From an uncultured Verrucomicrobia subdivision 3 bacterium (lineage in GTDB: Bacteria; Verrucomicrobiota; Verrucomicrobiia; Limisphaerales; UBA11358): a stretch of DNA of 53,320 nt. This document shows positions 52,401 through 53,320 of the stretch, piece after piece (position 1 is the first letter of the stretch; every line of letters starts with the position of its first letter). Below the pieces are notes generated by a model. That model was not told where the DNA came from and did no database searches. It worked only from the letters and a program-made list of their open reading frames with translations. The DNA is taken from the NCBI GenBank assembly GCA_903827955.1, contig CAIKKJ010000171.1, positions 1 through 53,320 of the forward strand. The letters are read 5' to 3'. The position numbers were made by a program, and so were the translations under genes.

Positions 52401-52737
52401 CATCGAGCACGCGAAGATTTCGCAGAAGGCCAAAGCCGGCGCGAGCGACAACGTGCGTCTGACCGAAGCGGCTGGCAACATTCCTAAGACCGCTTGCCAG
52501 CAGGCGTGTCCGGCGGGTGCGATCGTGTTCGGCGACATCAGCGACGCGAACAGCGCGGTGTCTAAACAGAAATTGTCGCCGCTGAATTACGCCGTCCTCG
52601 GCAACCTGCTCACGAAGCCGCGCACGACTTATTTGGCGCGCGTCCGCAATCCGAATCCCGCGATGCCCGACTACACGGCGGAACCGTTGAGCACGGAAGA
52701 ATACGAAGGCACGTTGTTGACGACGCATAAAATTTAA
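49495..52737 (+). CDS. actB: Alternative complex III subunit ActB (molybdopterin-like plus Fe-S fusion)
   Basis: The 1080-residue periplasmic protein has a Tat signal (SRRQFIKLMSASFALAG, about 49-65). About residues 80-740 resemble the molybdopterin oxidoreductase fold; in this family the domain carries no molybdenum. The C-terminal Fe-S domain has clusters from CVGCGTCAVACQSENN, CSHCETAPCENVCPV, RCIGTRYCSNNCPY with CTYCTQRIEHAK, and CQQACPAGAI, equal to three [4Fe-4S] and one [3Fe-4S] in the family. Such proteins form the electron wire between ActC and the haems of ActA. It starts at the base after the actA stop and 7 bases before actC, an operon. Confidence 0.95.
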   Translation: MNSNPTNSTPANGRRYWRSMDELADTPEFKDWLHREFPSNASELEDGQSRRQFIKLMSASFALAGVATLGAGCRRPEETLQPFGQQQENYTFGEAQYFATAMPTRVGAIPLVVKSYEGRPVKIEGNSLFPGSNGGTDRYAQAAILDLYDIDRAKKFKRDGKEVSRGEALEFLVGLSQKFSANGGEGIAFLVESSTSPSRARLQKIIALKFPKAQWITADAIDSGIHQRAATQAFGQSVRPVFNFDKAKVILSLDCDFLGGEDDSHNHIRKFTAGRKSVAGMNRLYAVESLFTLTGGSADHRLRLPASQVIKVASAILASVMGGATPMAAWVAECAKDLVANRGNVLVVAGQRQPMEVHLLAHAINTALDSIGNTVTLIPTAEAPASGLKDLEASTADTLVILGGNPVYQFNWTSKAKTVVRLGYYEDETFAKANWNFPATHFLESWGDAVATDGSVVPVQPLTQPLFGGLTDLEFLALIAGESKTSAHEIVRATHELFYQLEDRASYPEANWKKFLFNGFASGQVKPVNGVRIDQKILGELSVPQSMSPATLSKDNLEVVFFRDAKTDDGRYANNGWMQELPEPITKMTWDNAVLVSRATAKALELANGDVVEISLGGKKVSGPIWVQPGMADYSLGLALGYGRERAGRVGNGVGFNAYKIFSGKYIETGAKISKTGETHVLACTQHHWSMEGRPAVREFNRTEAVEAEEKHENIAEEKFHGVEPPIVASLYPNPLDEAKKTALHQWGMAIDLSACVGCGTCAVACQSENNIPIVGKDQVARGREMSWLRIDRYFTTDPKRKNNPSRFNPNSDMNQTDEQQQSQSWIDDVQVVNQPMMCSHCETAPCENVCPVAATVHDQEGLNTMAYNRCIGTRYCSNNCPYKVRRFNFLDFNKRPLTELKGTLYNNALTHSTGEGDKKEWDLLRWWKDPNSGMRTEDEWDLIKLSKNPDVTVRMRGVMEKCTYCTQRIEHAKISQKAKAGASDNVRLTEAAGNIPKTACQQACPAGAIVFGDISDANSAVSKQKLSPLNYAVLGNLLTKPRTTYLARVRNPNPAMPDYTAEPLSTEEYEGTLLTTHKI

Positions 52738-52744
52738 CTGACGA

Positions 52745-53320
52745 ATGTCTGAACCGCTGAACATCGAAGAATTAAAGAAGCTGGCACCGCCGGCGGAACT
52801 TCAACGCGCGCCTGTCGTCGAGGGCAACCAGGGGCTTGGCTGGCTCACGGATAAATTGTCCGCGTTCGCCGAAGCGAAGATTCCGCTGTGGTGGAAAGTT
52901 TTGTTCGGCATCGCCGCGTTTTGCGCGACGGTGGTTTTTCCGTTCTGTCTATTCTATCAAGTCTTCACCGGCGTCGGTGCTTGGGGCAACAACCATCCGA
53001 ACATGTGGGGTTGGGACATCGTGAACTTCATCTGGTGGGTCGGTGTGGCGCACGCAGGCACGTTGATTTCGGCGTTGCTCTTTTTGACGCGTCAGCACTG
53101 GCGCACGACCATCGGCCGCATGGCTGAAGCGATGACGGTTTTCTCCGTCGCGATGGCCGGTCTGTATCCTGCGATTCACGTCGGTCGCGCGTGGTTCGAC
53201 TGGTATATGTTTCCCGTGCCGAATTCCAACGGCAACTGGCCGCAGTTCAAATCGCCGCTGATGTGGGACGTGTTCGCGGTGAACACTTACTTGATGGTGT
53301 CGTCTCTGTTCTGGTTCATG
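52745..53320 (+). CDS. actC: Alternative complex III membrane subunit ActC (NrfD-like), 5' part
   Basis: ActC is the quinol-oxidising membrane subunit of the NrfD/PsrC family. The ATG at 52745 starts MSEPLNIEELKKLAPP and the frame is open to the window end, so 192 codons are visible of a usual ~450-500 residue protein. After ~45 polar residues come the first membrane segments (LFGIAAFCATVVFPFCLFYQV, then WVGVAHAGTLISALLFLTRQ), including VAHAGTLISA, typical of NrfD-like quinol-site helices. It is not in the ORF track because it has no stop in the window. Downstream actD-F genes would be expected outside. Confidence 0.92.
   Translation, partial: MSEPLNIEELKKLAPPAELQRAPVVEGNQGLGWLTDKLSAFAEAKIPLWWKVLFGIAAFCATVVFPFCLFYQVFTGVGAWGNNHPNMWGWDIVNFIWWVGVAHAGTLISALLFLTRQHWRTTIGRMAEAMTVFSVAMAGLYPAIHVGRAWFDWYMFPVPNSNGNWPQFKSPLMWDVFAVNTYLMVSSLFWFM

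Overview
The window looks like part of a Verrucomicrobiota chromosome, probably a Pedosphaera/Limisphaera-type relative. This is inferred, not proven by a marker gene. The evidence is a PVC-type bacterial microcompartment (BMC) locus, an alternative complex III operon, several FG-GAP and 'TYQGRL' secreted proteins, an ECF sigma factor with a long C-terminal extension, and short dispersed repeats typical of these genomes. Genes are densely packed and of moderately high GC. Few starts have a clear Shine-Dalgarno sequence.

Layout. 1-5.8 kb: 3' part of pyruvate phosphate dikinase with its terminator, a glutathione peroxidase, an O-methyltransferase and a secreted transglutaminase-like protein. 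5.8-14.0 kb: a BMC operon on the minus strand (PduL, BMC-H, BMC-H, a foreign-looking YaaW-like gene, AckA, BMC-H, BMC-P, PduP, BMC-P, BMC-P, class II aldolase), with a divergent DeoR regulator on the plus strand. The enzymes would cleave fuculose- or rhamnulose-1-phosphate to DHAP and lactaldehyde, oxidise the aldehyde to an acyl-CoA, and recover ATP through PduL and AckA inside a shell of hexamers and pentamers. The usual NAD-recycling oxidoreductase is not in the operon. 14.1-22.8 kb: recN, a HAD-apolipoprotein N-acyltransferase fusion, a GT-C-like membrane protein, a secreted hydrolase-like protein and metG. 22.9-28.5 kb: a seven-repeat FG-GAP surface protein, then a LuxE-LuxC-QueD operon with 4-base overlaps. 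A palindromic repeat is inserted in frame in luxE.

28.5-39 kb: an M3 peptidase lipoprotein, a DapF homologue in which both catalytic cysteines are serine, a second FG-GAP protein, and a MacAB-type efflux operon (adaptor, ATPase, two permeases). 39.1-41.3 kb: ilvB preceded by what reads as a complete transcription attenuator: a Val/Ile/Leu-rich 24-residue leader peptide, mutually exclusive antiterminator and terminator stems, and a U-tract. 41.5-46.5 kb: an accessory stretch with a coiled-coil protein, a fibronectin III protein, a 21-bp minisatellite, an ECF sigma-membrane-LTxxQ fusion and two small secreted proteins. 46.5-53.3 kb: a radical SAM/Gfo-Idh-MocA pair, divergent from actABC of alternative complex III (actC is cut by the window end).

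The strongest leads are the ilvB attenuator, the Ser/Ser DapF homologue, the HAD-Lnt fusion, the LuxE-LuxC-QueD operon with its in-frame repeat, and the YaaW-like gene inside the BMC operon. All functional calls come from reading motifs by eye. No database search was run.
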